Of a stretch of 64,000 nt of DNA, positions 50,507 to 64,000 are shown in pieces. The stretch is taken from the NCBI RefSeq assembly GCF_001039355.2, contig NW_019775379.1, positions 109,198-173,197 on the forward strand, in the 5' to 3' direction. Under the pieces are notes generated by a model. The model did not search any database. It was not told where the DNA came from and saw only the letters and a list, made by a program, of their open reading frames with translations. The stretch's first letter is position 1; each line of letters opens with the position of its first letter. This stretch comes from Lingula anatina (taxonomy: Eukaryota; Brachiopoda; Lingulata; Lingulida; Lingulidae). Made by a program: the position numbers and the translations under genes.

Positions 50507-51016
50507 AATGGCAGTTTAAAACTGTGTAATGGAGGTAGACTCTGTTGTAATATGATCAGTGCTCTTATAGTGTGACGATAAACTTTTTTGGCATTTATTC
50601 CGGGAAAGAGCGTCTTCGACAACCATTTTACGCTTTTTTACAATACATTAGCTTTTAAAAAGACTATCAGATAAGAAAAGAACAAGCATACATTATACTT
50701 TTTGTATTTGTGTCGTTAAGTGTATTTATAGCGAAATTGGATATTAATATAGAAACAATTCTTTATCTGAGATCTAATGTATAACTTGAATTTTACGGGG
50801 GAGAAGTGACAGGATGATTTGTTACTGTATGTCTGTTGAGCAGTATTGGCTACCATCTTATAGACATTGATCAAGGCACTTATCCCGTCCATTGCTGTAC
50901 CATTCTGTGCTTTTTCCATTCATATATATAACTTCATAGCCATAGATTTATACTCCTACTGCGTGATGGCCCTCGTGTATCACGTAGCTTGATGTAGAAA
51001 TGAATACAATCTACCA

Positions 51017-51022
51017 AATAAA
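51017..51022 (+). terminator. AATAAA, candidate polyadenylation signal of DMRT2
   Basis: First clear hexamer after the DMRT2 stop, about 510 nt into the 3' region. Confidence 0.4.
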
Positions 51023-52186
51023 AAACAGTATTGGTGTTATTTCTCAAGTCAAAACTATTCTAGCCATGATAAATGAACTTGAACCTATTAGCCCGTTCCG
51101 CCCTAGCACCATTGCAGTGATGAGGGGTCAGAGCCTACTTCGTGGGTCTAGCCTGAGAGTAGGGTTATTACCGATTGCGGTAACCACACAGTTAATGCAA
51201 GAGTTGGATTTCAATTCCCAGCGCCCGGTCTCCATGATGAATGTATTTGAACTAGGCTACAAGAGAGAGATTAAGAGACTTGGCGATCAAGTTGCTATCG
51301 TATTTCACATCAAACCTGATCCGCATCTGGGATAAAGAACTCAGTAGCCCGATTCCTTTACATTTTTTGGAAATTTTCCAGACAGAAGAAAAAAAGTTCA
51401 GTATTTTGTCTTTTTTATTTTTACAGCCATACCTTCGTTTTGAGGGAGAAACACGGAAGATAAAAAGCGATAAATAAATGAATGAAATCTAAAAGTGATA
51501 TAGAATGATCAAATGATTTCTCATGCATAATACAAATATTTCAGTACATTCTTGAAATCATTTGACAGTGAAACAGCCGCCGCTAAACATATACCAAACT
51601 ATATCAATCAACGTAGATAAATGATAATAAATTTTAAATTAACGTTGAACTGAAACAAATGTATTTTACTGTACATTGTGGCATTAACTTTAGCAGTGTT
51701 CAGAAAGATTATTGCACCAAAGGCACCTGAAAAGCAAGAAAAAAACCTGCTAAATCTTGCGGCGCCTCTTCTCGCGTTCACAAACACACTGTCGGTCAGG
51801 CGAGGGCACCTCAAAATTAGCCCCAGTACTTGCACAACTAAATTTTTGTTGAAAGGCAACTGTCTAGAATTGCGATATATCTGTGGAAATCAAGTATTTC
51901 TTTACAGCAACATATCATCAGTCAGCCAAAAGCACGGAAAAGAATACCCGATCTGCTGCGCTGGAATGCTCTCTGGTGATGACAAGTGGGAAGAAGAGAT
52001 GTTTGTTAGAATAGTTGGGAGATAGTTTTGATATAGTTTATGTATATTCCTGCTCCTGAATTTCCATCCCAGTGTACTATTACCGACTCATTTACACAAC
52101 AACTGGCGCTGAGAAGAACCCCAATGACAAACGAGATTTTTTTCACGAAAAAATTAGTTATCCGATAAATTTGGGTAAAGTCTCCC

Positions 52187-52190
<4 letters not shown>

Positions 52191-52255
<65 letters not shown>
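52191..52255. repeat. (TC)16(AC)17 compound microsatellite
   Basis: Pure TC run changing to a pure AC run at 52222. Confidence 0.92.
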
Positions 52256-52256
<1 letters not shown>

Positions 52257-55200
52257 TTATTTGATAACGTCTTTTCCAAAATCATTTAGTTATACCGTAG
52301 GCACCTTGTTCTAATTCATCCAAACAATAGATGACTTTATTGCGCTCTTTTTAACTGATAAATAATTGTTCATATCATTCTTAGAAATTGAATGGAACTT
52401 CTGTGTATCTGTGTAGAGGTCATAATGACCATATAAGAATGTTATGCGTGTCAGCAAATTAATAAACATGTTTGATCTTTGAAAAGTATCCAAGCGCGCC
52501 TATCTCTCACATTTTCCGAGAGCTTGGTTTCTGAGAAGACAGCTTTCCGAGTATCAAATTAGCCAACTTGTCTATAAGATTTATGCATCTTCATTTCGCC
52601 GCGGTGAAGGATGAAATTAAATCCTTCCTCTCTGATCACGGTAAAAACGTGGCACGTAAAAACTGCGAGAAGCACAGACAATGATGACATAATTAACACC
52701 CTGAACGGAAAATGATCCTGTTATCTGCATAACTGATATACTTCAGCCGACTGCCGTCGACTGATGAAACCTACGAGGCGTTCTGCCCCTGTCAATCACG
52801 AGTCAGCCTCTGTAACCCGTGCCTTGTTGAAACAATGTTCATACCGTAGTCGGGCGAGAAAAACACAACCACACTGTTGCTTGTTATTGTTTTAAACTTA
52901 AATGTATCTAATATGCTGTCAATTAATGTCTCAGACATATCTTATCTGCTTGAAATTCAAATCAAAACGAAATGTAGCGTGAAAGATAACAAGCATGTCT
53001 GTCGAACACTCATCAGTCTGATTTCTTAACCTCAGAGAAGAGAAAGAAATAACAAAATATTAAGGACAAACATTTATCTAACCGTAAAATGTGAAAGAAT
53101 GATTTTACTGATAGTAGGGCGCGTGTCACCTCTACGCAAAGGAAATATTATTGTATGACTTAAGTTAACTTATTTTAAGGTAGAGCGGGTGATTTTTTTT
53201 ATCAAAATGAAGCGATTCTTTTTTATTATAAAATTTTGACTTTAAAAAACAATAAACAAATATGAACAGGTACAGCAAAAATTTTAATTTGGCAGCTTTT
53301 TGATGTATTTGTTGGGTTTAAAATGTAATTTTAATTCTTGTCAAAAAAAAAAAAACATTGGAGTTCGAGTTCACGGACAGAGACATACAATCAAGGAGAT
53401 GATAATGAATTGCTAACAGGAAATCACAAAATGGTCTGGAAATCGCGTTTGGACGATGAATGGTTTTAAATGAATGAATACGGTGAGATTGACATCGGCC
53501 ATTACGATCTAAATTCATTTCATAGACTATCTCGACCCTTACGTCTCAAATGGAAACAGATATGAATATTATCGAAATCATTGTAAAAGCCTAAAAAGAA
53601 TAAACAGTATGCATTTGAAGCATTCGTGCAGTCTATTTCAAAAATATAAAGAAAAATTTGAGATAATAAACATCCAACCAACAGTCTCGCAGCTAAACGA
53701 ATGGTTTATGAAAATGTATTTGCCTATTTGTCAGTGCTTAATTTTTTTACCTGTTGCTTTTACTGAATGGCACTCACATCTCTTGCTTATTAATTGTACA
53801 TGTATCACTTGTACAGCAATTACCTTCCTGTCTTTGTTCTCCAAAATATCGGATCAAAACGTTCTCTGCAAAACAGATAATATGAAGAAGTCATTTCATC
53901 GTCCAGAACCTCCATTTATACAGATTTCAGTAAGTTTTCTTAAATAAGGAGAACCTGATTTATGTACATATGAATAATACTAAATAACGTATTTAAGCAC
54001 ATTGGAAGCACGATTGGTGGAAATGACAAGGAAAGCTGTTAAGAATGATTTAGGGAATCTTTCCCCAAGTTTATTTTTTCTTACTTTTTTCTTTCTTTCT
54101 TCGAAAAAAAAAAGATGTGAGAAAATCTGTACGTTTCATAGTTATTTTACAAAAACAGTGGTCGTTCCGCACCAAGCCGTTCATACGCCTCTCAATGGTG
54201 GTATCCACGTATTCAGAGCGCCTCTAAAAGCTCTTAAACATTGGTGGTTTTACTTAAAAGCGAATTCGATGCCATTTCTATGCTATTTGACTAATTGAAC
54301 AGTTGTAAGCTAATACACTGTTTGATGTTTTATGATATCATCTACCAAGAACACACATCACGACTCAGCGTTCAGTCCCTGGTTTGTATACATCTCGGTG
54401 GCTTCTTTCCCGCGCAAATATCAACAAATAGACCTCTCGTCTGCGGCTCTGAGTTGCCTAAATGGACATGAGAGGAGCTAATCATTGATATTTGAGAGTT
54501 TGGAAAAATAAATTTGAACACCATCATATCCCGCTTAAATGTACACAAAATTGGGTGGGTAATTTAAGGTAACTCCGGGGGCTAAGTGACTCGGTCATGC
54601 TTTCTATATTTTTTTGTTTTCTATCAGCAGTGTCAGACCCATTTATAGTCAGAGTGCCACTGTGTCTAAGCCATACCCTCTCAAAGTGTGTTAACCACTA
54701 CCAATCCTGTAGATTTTTGGCATTGTCATATTTACAGCGTAGATTATACAATGCCCGAGTGGGGTTGAAACGCTTTTTTTCCATCTCAGTCGTTGACTTT
54801 GGTTCATGAGTAAATCAGTCAAGCTTTGCACTGCCATATTTGGGCATTTTTACTTTTGGATGTGCCACTCACAGTGTGCCAGTAAAAAATAAGGAATATG
54901 TCAGTTGTTATATACAAGAAAGCTCTGGGCCAAAAGAAAAAAAAAAAAGATTTACAAATTAATGAAAGAAGCATCTTAATAAGAATATAAAATCACAGTT
55001 CAATTTGGTCACTGATTGACCCCTTCTATTCATTACTCTGCCCTGTCACAGACGATCTGCTTAGACGAGGACAGTCGAAACTGTTTACTCTTTGGTGTTT
55101 TACGTTTCCACTGATGAAACTGATATAAAATAAATCAACATCCAATAAAATGATTATTTAATTTGCATAATCTGACACAAAGGATAATTAAACGCAAAAA

Positions 55201-55709
55201 CAACTCCGGATATTGAAATGATTTGTTTTAGGAAACGCTGTTTACCATGACAATCTATTCATGTCGCAAAAAATGTTATACATTTAGGGCCTTATACTAA
55301 GTGCAGCAAATGATACAAATTATTAAATAAAGGGAAACGCCCTTGTTTGCTGTCATTAAGTCATCATCACCGACATATCTAACATTACCTGCCTTCAATT
55401 GGTTTATTTTTCGTTTCCCTTGACAGCTTGGTCAACCACATCCACCTTTGTATACTTCCAACTATAAAATTGCAGTAGTTGCGCGGTAGGCCAGCTAAGA
55501 CAATCATGTGCATTCTCTCTCGTTTATTTGACGGTTGAGAAATAGAAAAAAAATTGAATGGATAAATAAATAAGTAAAATAAAATAATATAATGATACTT
55601 AAATGACAATGCTCCAAAAATTACAGTCAAACAAAGTAAAGTAATTCCGTTAGTCTTTTGTTTTGATTCAACAGAAATCTTAATTTTCAATCTCCGGAAT
55701 TCCAAGGAA

Positions 55710-55779
55710 TTTTTTTTGTTTTTTTTTCTGTTTTTTCATTTTTTATTTTTTATTTTTTTGATTTTCTGTTTTTTTTTCT
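55710..55779. repeat. T-rich low-complexity tract
   Basis: About 70 bp of T runs broken by single G, C or A bases. Confidence 0.85.
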
Positions 55780-57264
55780 CTTGGAGAATTTGGTTCTCAT
55801 GATTAGCAAGCGCACGACTGACTGTCGAGGCTAGGTTTTATTCTCTGTCTACCCGGGTTGGGGTAATTCACAGAAATGATTACTGTCATTCAGACACAAA
55901 CCAGGCTCTCAAATCCATGACATCAAAACTGTTATTTAAAAAAACACAAGGCAAAAGGTTCTTGAAGTGCTATCCAGAAATCAAATAACAATTCTCGTGG
56001 CGTCTAAATAAAAAAATGGTAAAGAGATTATTTTTGCAAGGGGGCGTGGGAGCATCTTCAGAATGAACACAATTACAAGGAGAAAAGTCGCATCCTTCCT
56101 TGATAAACCACATCACTTCACACAAACCATTTTCACGAACTCCGATATCAACCAATTAGTCACGGCAACTGAGGAGATTGCCAAACTACTGTAATGAACT
56201 AAAAAGTCGAAGATAATGCGATTATCTTCACGTCCTAGAAATCATGCGGGTTCCTTCGTCTGGCCTTCTGTAACATACCGACCTCAATGATGGAGATTGC
56301 CTACCGATCACGCCATCCTTCATAACACTGGCTTAACGACAGATTTTAAGATGCCGCGGGTTGAAACGGTCATTGACTGTACTAAGTTGCAATTCATCAT
56401 CGGATACCGTTAAAAATAATGGTATGGTATATGCCACAGCTGGCATTAGACAATCATCCCATGCTTTGCAATTGACGCAAAAAGGACTCTCCAGTTTTCC
56501 CGATCCTTGTCGATGAAAACCTCCCAATGCCATGGTTATTCCTCTGTGTTGTTATGAAACGTGTTATGAGACTCTTGTACGTGCAGATGCTCCCTTTGTA
56601 CTTTGCGTCTATGCCAAAAGAAAAACATGTACACATTCAGACAAAAAAATCATAGAATAGACGGCAAAAAGGGTATAGCAATCGGAATGGGGCGTAACTT
56701 CATCCCTGAACAAGATTTAAAATGTATCATGAAAACTGGCATAGCTGACCACAAGTTTATGGCTACAATCCTGTGCCGTCATTTTGGTTTAAATGCTTTT
56801 GTTATGGAGTTATGAGCCCCTAATTACAGATTTTTATTAAACAAGGGTATTATTTTGCTTTATCAACTATAAAATCTGAAAGAATGCTTTTAAGAAAATT
56901 CGCAGGGAGGGTTTTGGAGTACTAGATTGTGTCATCAAATTGACGTTAAAACGCTGTTCAATTTGAGAAACCGATTTTTCAGTTTTTACCCCAAAATCGC
57001 AATTATGACGTCACTTGTAAGATGACAAGTGTGTAAATATTAATTAAGCCACTGAACACTGAAGATTTATCTGTTATCCAAAAGAATGTATGTTAGGCAG
57101 TAAATATTTAATTTTTGGCAAAGGATAACGGTATCCCTAATTTGCTTCACGACAGGGTAATCTCCCTGGTATCTCCCTGGTTAATTCAAGGAGGCATTGC
57201 ACTGCATGTAAAAACGAGGAATTCTTGAGTATATCAAGGGGAAAAAACCAGGTAGTCTATTACC

Positions 57265-57406
57265 TTGTATTACCACTTACATCACACATTAATTTCGTTA
57301 ATGGAACATGAAACTAGAAAAAAACAGCGGTTCACCAGTGTATTGTCTTGTATTCCCACTTCATCTTACATCATGCATTAATATCGCTAATGGGACATGA
57401 AACTAG
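57265..57406. repeat. Diverged direct duplication of about 55-60 bp
   Basis: 57265-57318 and 57347-57406 share TTGTATTACCACTT (second copy TTGTATTCCCACTT), ACATCACACATTAAT (second copy ACATCATGCATTAAT), and CGTTAATGGAACATGAAAC (second copy CGCTAATGGGACATGAAAC). Confidence 0.75.
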
Positions 57407-60400
57407 AGCATTTTCATTTTTCGTGTGCACCGATTGGCGTTTCTTTAGTCGTAGTACAACCAAACACCATTTTACGATTACAATTATGTCCTTTGTGGTA
57501 GAAATCAATTCGAAGATTGTGGCCAGCGAGGGCATTGGCAAGAGTAAATTCTTGCCGCTCGCAATTTTCGCAAAATTATTTCAAATCATATCCATTAACT
57601 TCTTTTGATCAGAAAGTACAAAGAGAATTAAAGGCATAGTCGGACACTACCCCAGGTAAGGTAAGGCGCTAACTGTCATTACTGTCACCTGCTTACCTGA
57701 TGTTATCGTTTGATATGTACGAAGATTAAGAACAATGTGCACTAATCAGTTCAAGATATAGTAAAGGTTCGCTTAGTTGAGGAAGTCGATTTATTCCCTA
57801 TTGCGGAATTCAAATTAGGGCAAGTGCACCCAGTCGTGCATGTGATGTGTTAAGCCTTCTGGGTTTTCATAACTTTGATAACTTGACATTCGTTTAGTGG
57901 AAAGGGGTGTGCCGCGCTTCGTGCGTGTTAATTGGATATCTACTGAACCAATTGGAACGCGTTAATGATACCACACCTCCGAAAGAAAACTCGCGCACCG
58001 GAATGGGATTGTAAAAAGTTGGAACGACTGATGAAATTGAATGCTTTTAGTGACGGCATTCCGCCGTCAAAACACTGCAGTGCCTCTTGATGCACTCTGG
58101 GAGTCAAAATAGGCTGCCTCTGTCTACATGTAGTTTTTCACGTATTGACAAATGTTCGCATTCCAGAAATGGAATGGAATGGGGTTAATTATGCGTTTTC
58201 CCATACGTTTCGACAGGTTCTACGATGGATAGTGGAATGTGTAAATGTACTCTTTTATAGAAATGAGATTCGCTGAACAGACAAAAATATCCTGATTGAA
58301 ACCTCATAATGAAATAGATATTGAATTACAATCTTGGGAACAAATTAACTCAAATTGCAGTAAAATACCCCATTAGCCAGACGCTAGGTGCTTTAAGCTA
58401 ACGATATCATAGAAAAATTGGCCGTCAATTTTAAAAGCTCTTGAAGAATGGGTGATCGAATCTACTCAATATTAGTTCAAGAATTTGAGTTATTGACCGT
58501 GTGATTTATTATTTTTGACAACTGGAAAGCACCTGTAATGATTGCAACAATCAGAACAACAATGCAAGGGATGCCCGGAACGCTTTATCTTTGGAACAGT
58601 CTGAACATTATTAAATAAAACGAAAAAAGAAGTGAAAATGATAAATGAATGAAAAGAAATAAATCTAACTTGCTATCGCTGAGTTATTGTTGGGATATGG
58701 ATATTTTCTCTAAAAGGGAACTTTTAAACGCAAAAGTGACACTGATAATGAAATATTAGTTACACACTTGATTTCATAGAAATAAATCCCCTGGTGAAAA
58801 AATTAACACGGAACAGCCAGAGGAAAAATGTCATTGGTGTAGATTTCCATGGAAATCATTCAATCGCAACCGCAACATAGTGATAACATATTTCATTCAC
58901 ATAAACCGCGAGTGAAGCCTTCATCCGCCAAGAAAAAATTAACTCTTTTTTTTAGATTTGGAGAGCACCTAGCTTGATTTAGTAATTAATCACCATACTT
59001 AAAGAAGTTAAACAATTTACCCTCCCGTTGATAAGTGGCAATAAAACGGTGGTTTATTCTGCAAATTTTGACTACAGGGGTGTACTCAACTAATTAAAGT
59101 TTCATTTGTCTGCTTCTTTTCCTTTTCCTTTCGTTTTTTTTAATTATCTAAAATCTTAGTTAAAGCAATGGACTGAACTGAAATCTTTTTATCTAGGTCA
59201 GTGATAAGACTATGCCTGGTTATAGACTAGTATTCTGTGCAATATACATGCTCTTTCTTATATTTTGTGTCATACGTTATCTCTTACAAATCAGGAAAGA
59301 CCCCAATCAAATCAAACCTCTGTACACGAAATGTATGGCTGTCTAAATATCAAACTAAAGTATTTAGGATAAAAGTTTCCGATAGCTAAAATGCTATCTA
59401 TTGACTTTCCTCTCCTTGCACTGAAAGAGTGACTGAAAGCCGCATGAGTGCCTACTGAGAGGGATGGATTAGCTGCCAGGAAAAATATGTGACTTTGTCT
59501 TATTTCGAAGAAAACTCCAACATGGGTTAAAATAGAATTTCCTCGTTATTATTGAGGTAATAACAACACTTATGTCCGTCTGAAGCCTGTAACAAGTCAT
59601 CATTACAAACCACGCCGGGCAGAATAAGTAAAAGAAAGAAACCCTTTAGTAGCGGGACTACGTCAACACTGATAAATTTGGCCGAATGCCATTTAGATGA
59701 AATTAATGCGACATTATGAGCTTCCCATGGGATCCATGTTACAAATAATCTCGGTGTCTGTTATACAAATTACGGAGAGAAAAATCGTAGAAACCAGTAG
59801 ACCTAGGCATAGGTTTTGGGAACCCCTACATTGAAGGTGTGCCAGACCAAATGGATGTTTGAAAATCGCAAAATAAACGACCCTGTTAAGTAAAAATGAT
59901 CGTAAGAAAAATGGCGACAGGAAAGTGTGGTTATTATTCCCCATTGTAGTGATTTTGTGCACGTGACACGAAATTATAACGTATCTTAAATGAACAACAT
60001 TTTTAGAAGATTTTATTGAAAATTATTTCATAGCAGGAGCCAATTTATCGACCCAGATTATCACTGACAGATTAACAGCAGGCAGTCAAGCCGTAGGTCT
60101 ATTCTTATGGGTTGAGACATGAATGCGATATTACTATTCGAGTTGCAAACGACAAGCATGAAGATATACAGTGGACTCCACGAAACGCAGACTCTTAAGG
60201 GTCTGAAATTTGTTGGAATGTATGTAAGATTCGAATTAGGCAATGTCCATGCAGGTTTCTGTTAAGGATAAGAAAAAAAAAACATGAGCTCAACAAGAAT
60301 TGTCTTAAGGGCTGAGTGAAATTAGAACAAAGAGTAAACCATGTATTGTATATCACATGACAAATAGTGAAGATAATAACCTAACATAAAAAGATAAAAA

Positions 60401-61345
60401 AGGTAAATGTAGAAATAAAAAAGCTGTTGTATGCAACTTTTTTGCACGTTGCTAATATTTCACCTGACATTACTTTATTACTGTCATATAGGGCTAAAAG
60501 TTATGCACAAAGATCACGGATTGCGACTTAAAGGATGGGTTCAAATGGCAATGGTTTATGTGATTTGATGAACAGAAATATTAAAACGGTTATATACGAA
60601 TATCTACTGCATAAATGCAATCATTCTTGCGAACTTTTGTGCCTAAAACGAGAAGCACATTTGCCAAGAGCAATATTTTTTCATTCACACGGCGGTTAAA
60701 TAAAACAGGCCCGCAGAAAAAGACGACTTCATCAGATTCCAGGTGCATCAAATCAAGGGTGATGAATCACCAGATCTAATTAAATTTTCATATTGTTTTT
60801 AGAAGCAGTGATACATAAAAGAAATAAAAGGACTATCTTAAACGCGTCACGTACCACGCCCTGTGCATCACAATTGATCACTTATGTGATTCAACATTTA
60901 TGCTATTTAGTGACATCAATTCTCACTTAACCCTCTCACTTAAAAAAAAACTATCCCGGCAATTCTTACCTTCGCAATAAATTTAAGTCTGCAAGCACAC
61001 CTTTCCCTTACTTTACACAAATCTTCATTTCTTATCAATTTTATCATTTTACAAAGAGAATACAGCACAAATTATGAAATTTATTTTTTGGCAAACTCTA
61101 TTTATCTTTCCACGTGGAGGTCTTCCCTGTTGCGCGTTGTACTTGAAAACATAAGCAGTTTTACCAAAGTTAAAACCATTCCCCAAGTCACATGTGACTT
61201 ATCAGGTTTGATATTACTTACTTCTGTTGTATTTCGAACATCTTAACCCAGCCCGTCAGCACAAGGTCAATTACGCCAGAGATTCATCATTTTTCTAAGT
61301 GTACAAGTCTGTAAAAACTTGTCTGAAAAGTATGTGAAAGTATCT

Positions 61346-62297
61346 GGAACGGATCCAATGTTTTAATGAATGCTTCGGGCATCCGTAACACACACCGTTG
61401 TTTTATTTTCGCATTTAATAAACGCTGCATTCTAAGATTTCGTACAATCTTAGTGCTGAACAAAGCATGTACTAGAAAACTCATTGTAAATCGTAGTATT
61501 CCAAAGTATCAATGAAAACACTAGGGACAATTCCCATTCGACAAAAAGTAGTGACTCATCGCCCGTTGAGATATATTTAGATTGGAACGGATCCAATGTT
61601 TTAATGAATGCTTCGGGCATCCGTAACACACACCGTTGTTTTATTTTCGCATTTAATAAACGCTGCATTCTAAGATTTCGTACAATCTTAGTGCTGAACA
61701 AAGCATGTACTAGAAAACTCATTGTAAATCGTAGTATTCCAAAGTATCAATGAAAACACTAGGGACAATTCCCATTCGACAAAAAGTAGTGACTCATCGC
61801 CCGTTGAGATATATTTAGATTGGAACGGATCCAATGTTTTAATGAATGCTTCGGGCATCCGTAACACACACCGTTGTTTTATTTTCGCATTTAATAAACG
61901 CTGCATTCTAAGATTTCGTACAATCTTAGTGCTGAACAAAGCATGTACTAGAAAACTCATTGTAAATCGTAGTATTCCAAAGTATCAATGAAAACACTAG
62001 GGACAATTCCCATTCGACAAAAAGTAGTGACTCATCGCCCGTTGAGATATATTTAGATTGGAACGGATCCAATGTTTTAATGAATGCTTCGGGCATCCGT
62101 AACACACACCGTTGTTTTATTTTCGCATTTAATAAACGCTGCATTCTAAGATTTCGTACAATCTTAGTGCTGAACAAAGCATGTACTAGAAAACTCATTG
62201 TAAATCGTAGTATTCCAAAGTATCAATGAAAACACTAGGGACAATTCCCATTCGACAAAAAGTAGTGACTCATCGCCCGTTGAGATATATTTAGATT
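61346..62297. repeat. Four-copy exact tandem array, 238-bp unit
   Basis: Units start at 61346, 61584, 61822 and 62060 with GGAACGGATCCAATG and end TATATTTAGATT. The four copies look identical. 238 is not a multiple of three, and the reading frames seen across it are shifted replicas of each other, so it is not a coding repeat. Complete homogeneity implies very recent amplification or a collapse/expansion error in assembly. Confidence 0.95.
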
Positions 62298-62428
62298 GCT
62301 GAAGTCATACGTGATGCGGTCGCGTGGCATGAACTTGATATTAATATTCGGAAATATGGGGTTGATTTGACGAGGTCAGAGAAAGTCATACCCGGGGCGG
62401 CTTAAGTAGAAGGAGGGGCAAGCGTTTG

Positions 62429-62603
62429 TATATATATATAGTTGATAGCTATCGACTTCACCAAGAGAGCAACTTAGATCACGAAGAAACAGAGACTTGT
62501 AGAAGAGATTCTATACACAGTGCTGAAGGAAGAGCAAAGGCAAAGGAGACTGAGACAAGACAAGACAAGATAATTCAGGACAAGAACATAGCTAGACATA
62601 TAG
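62429..62603 (+). promoter_or_regulatory. Possible TATA promoter and 5' non-coding exon
   Basis: A TATATATATATA box at 62429-62440 follows a GC-richer stretch (62310-62425). A purine-rich, AAGACAAGACAAGA-containing segment runs to TATAG|GTAAGTT at 62603/62604, a strong splice donor consensus. This looks like a first 5' UTR exon of a plus-strand gene extending beyond the window. No coding exon confirms it. Confidence 0.3.
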
Positions 62604-64000
62604 GTAAGTTGCTTTGTTGCTTGGATGAATGGTCTTTCTTCACGTTCATGCTACCACTGTGCAGCAGCGTGCTAACTAAATTCAACAGGTAAGCCTTCAC
62701 GTAAAGAACACTTCGCAGCGACTCGTAGAATTCAAGAAAGCAAAAATTAAATACGTTATTCCAAAATAACACTTATGAGTGGTATGTTTTACAGTGACCG
62801 CTCTGTTTTCATATGCAAATACAAATAATTTTCTGAGAAAATATGATAGATGTCTACTTATGACTTAGGAAATGAATGTCACAAGATGGTCATTTTTCAC
62901 AGTCAAAACGCACGTAATTGAGTGTCAGTTGTTTCTTCGACAAAAAAGTGGAATCTTGCTACAGATGTATAGGAAGGTTAAAGGACAAGGAAGTGAAAAT
63001 GTGGTTTGGGATATTTTTTCTGAGGTTTGCAATTCGAGGAATACTAAGAGCACGGCGGCACCTAAGAGTCAGATAGGCCATTCCATTACTTATTGGCTTA
63101 AACTCATGCAGATCTTTGAATTACTTGTGGCTTATTGAGATTTAGAGTGGCAATTAACTGCAAATGAGAGGAATTATCGGCTTTAAATGGTCAGTGAAAC
63201 GGATTTTGATCGCCTTTTCGATAATTTCTCCAACTCGATGTCACCGTGACCCTTTTCATTCGATCTTTGAAAACATTTTGTCAAAAAGCGCTTTCCTGAT
63301 TATTTTTCTGATTTCGACGGTCCGCTAAAATTCACATCTCTTTTCTTGATACATGTAGGACATCATGGCTGAGTTTCGATTCCGATGTTATTTTTTGACA
63401 ATGTATTATATTTAAGTGTTTTAACATGCCATAATTAAATCATTCAAACGTTGTTTTAATATAAAAAACTTCGGTTTGCATGACAATGCGTTCTGAAATC
63501 ATCTTGAGCATTAAAGAACAACTGATCATAATGCGTTATGTCTGTGGTAGTTTCATAATGAATTCATACTTCTGGAAATTTTGAATATTACATTGAATTT
63601 CACTAAACAGAAGAGCGAAAAATAGATAACTTATATAGTCTCTTAAAGGATGGTAATTCCATAGCATAGAAATAAAGAAATTACTATATTGTAAGATACA
63701 AAAGCTCTTGCCCAAACTTAGTTGATATGTAGGACATTATTCACTGCCGTACATGTTAGATATACAGTATATATATATAGTGTGCCCTGTCATCTAACGT
63801 CAAAGAAATACTGAGAAAAACATTAGACGTTTATTAAGTTGATCATCCGTATTTGAAGATATCCAGCTGAGCGTTCAGTTTTATGTATATCTTAATGGGT
63901 TCAGGGACCCTTATGTTCTCCATTTGGAACTTCAAACTGTATTGATTAATACAGAGACAGTACATCAGCACTCATCATAATCAACACGAGCTGACATTTC
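62604..64000. other. No feature recognised
   Basis: AT-rich unique-looking sequence with a short AT run at about 63769-63778. An 88-codon frame at 62872-63138 has no recognisable domain and no convincing splice context. Confidence 0.5.

Larger units (their letters stand above)
51023..61345. other. Gene-poor region downstream of DMRT2
   Basis: About 10 kb without a recognisable coding exon, RNA gene or large element. Open frames here are short and match no family I know. Contents noted separately: TC/AC repeat, T-rich tract, a diverged duplication near 57265-57406. A palindromic CRE word TGACGTCA occurs at 57006-57013. Long non-coding flanks are common around DMRT genes, so cis-regulatory content is possible but cannot be shown from one sequence. 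Confidence 0.45.

Noticed and set aside
51000-51335. 111-codon frame downstream of DMRT2
   Set aside because: It overlaps the presumed DMRT2 3' end and has no recognisable motif.
51608-52025. Overlapping frames on both strands (83 and 115 codons)
   Set aside because: Neither resembles a known family, and neither has supporting splice or promoter signals.
57006-57013. CRE palindrome TGACGTCA as a regulatory element
   Set aside because: A single 8-mer is expected by chance about once per 65 kb, so it is noted but not called.
61450-62198. Repeated 90-codon minus-strand frames in the 238-bp array
   Set aside because: They are frame-shifted replicas created by a unit length not divisible by three, and have no independent coding evidence.

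Overview
The window is eukaryotic (invertebrate animal) nuclear DNA. It is AT-rich, the genes are split by many short introns with GT-AG borders, and the proteins match bilaterian families. The gene set fits a lophotrochozoan such as a mollusc or annelid, but the phylum is an inference from gene content and TE style, not something the sequence proves. I rebuilt the gene models by hand from splice signals and reading-frame continuity.

Layout. (1) 310-11114, minus: complete 14-exon ACTL6A (BAF53, Arp4-like; 428 aa), the actin-related subunit of BAF, INO80 and TIP60 complexes. Two of its introns hold full-length copies of one 2.6-kb inverted-repeat element in opposite orientations (818-3495 and 6669-9302). 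Each copy carries about ten CCAAGATGGCNGCCAT-like (YY1-type) motifs. (2) 11512-12309, plus: single-exon TSSC4 homologue (U5 snRNP assembly factor), head-to-head with ACTL6A across about 0.4 kb. (3) 12490-13143: 5'-truncated non-LTR retrotransposon fragment. (4) 14770-29089, minus: 34 coding exons of a molybdo-flavoenzyme of the xanthine dehydrogenase/aldehyde oxidase family. Its substrate-pocket residues are not those of xanthine dehydrogenase. The initiator exon was not found. (5) 32557-35742, plus: ISOC2-like isochorismatase-fold hydrolase. Its first two exons appear twice as identical 970-bp copies either side of an N gap, most likely an assembly artefact. (6) 37727-40323, minus: five-exon DIABLO/SMAC homologue with a divergent candidate IAP-binding N-terminus. 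(7) 45332-50506, plus: three-exon DMRT2-type transcription factor with DM and DMA domains and two co-repressor-type motifs. (8) 50507-64000: no confident protein gene. It holds simple repeats, a four-copy 238-bp exact tandem array, and a possible TATA promoter with a 5' non-coding exon.

The genes do not form one pathway. They are neighbouring housekeeping genes (chromatin, splicing, redox metabolism, apoptosis) followed by a developmental regulator in a gene-poor stretch. The observations most worth checking are the inverted pair of YY1-motif-rich foldback elements bracketing ACTL6A exons 5-12, the DMRT2 factor that combines DM, DMA, PVDLS and an eh1-like tail, and the altered active site of the molybdo-flavoenzyme.
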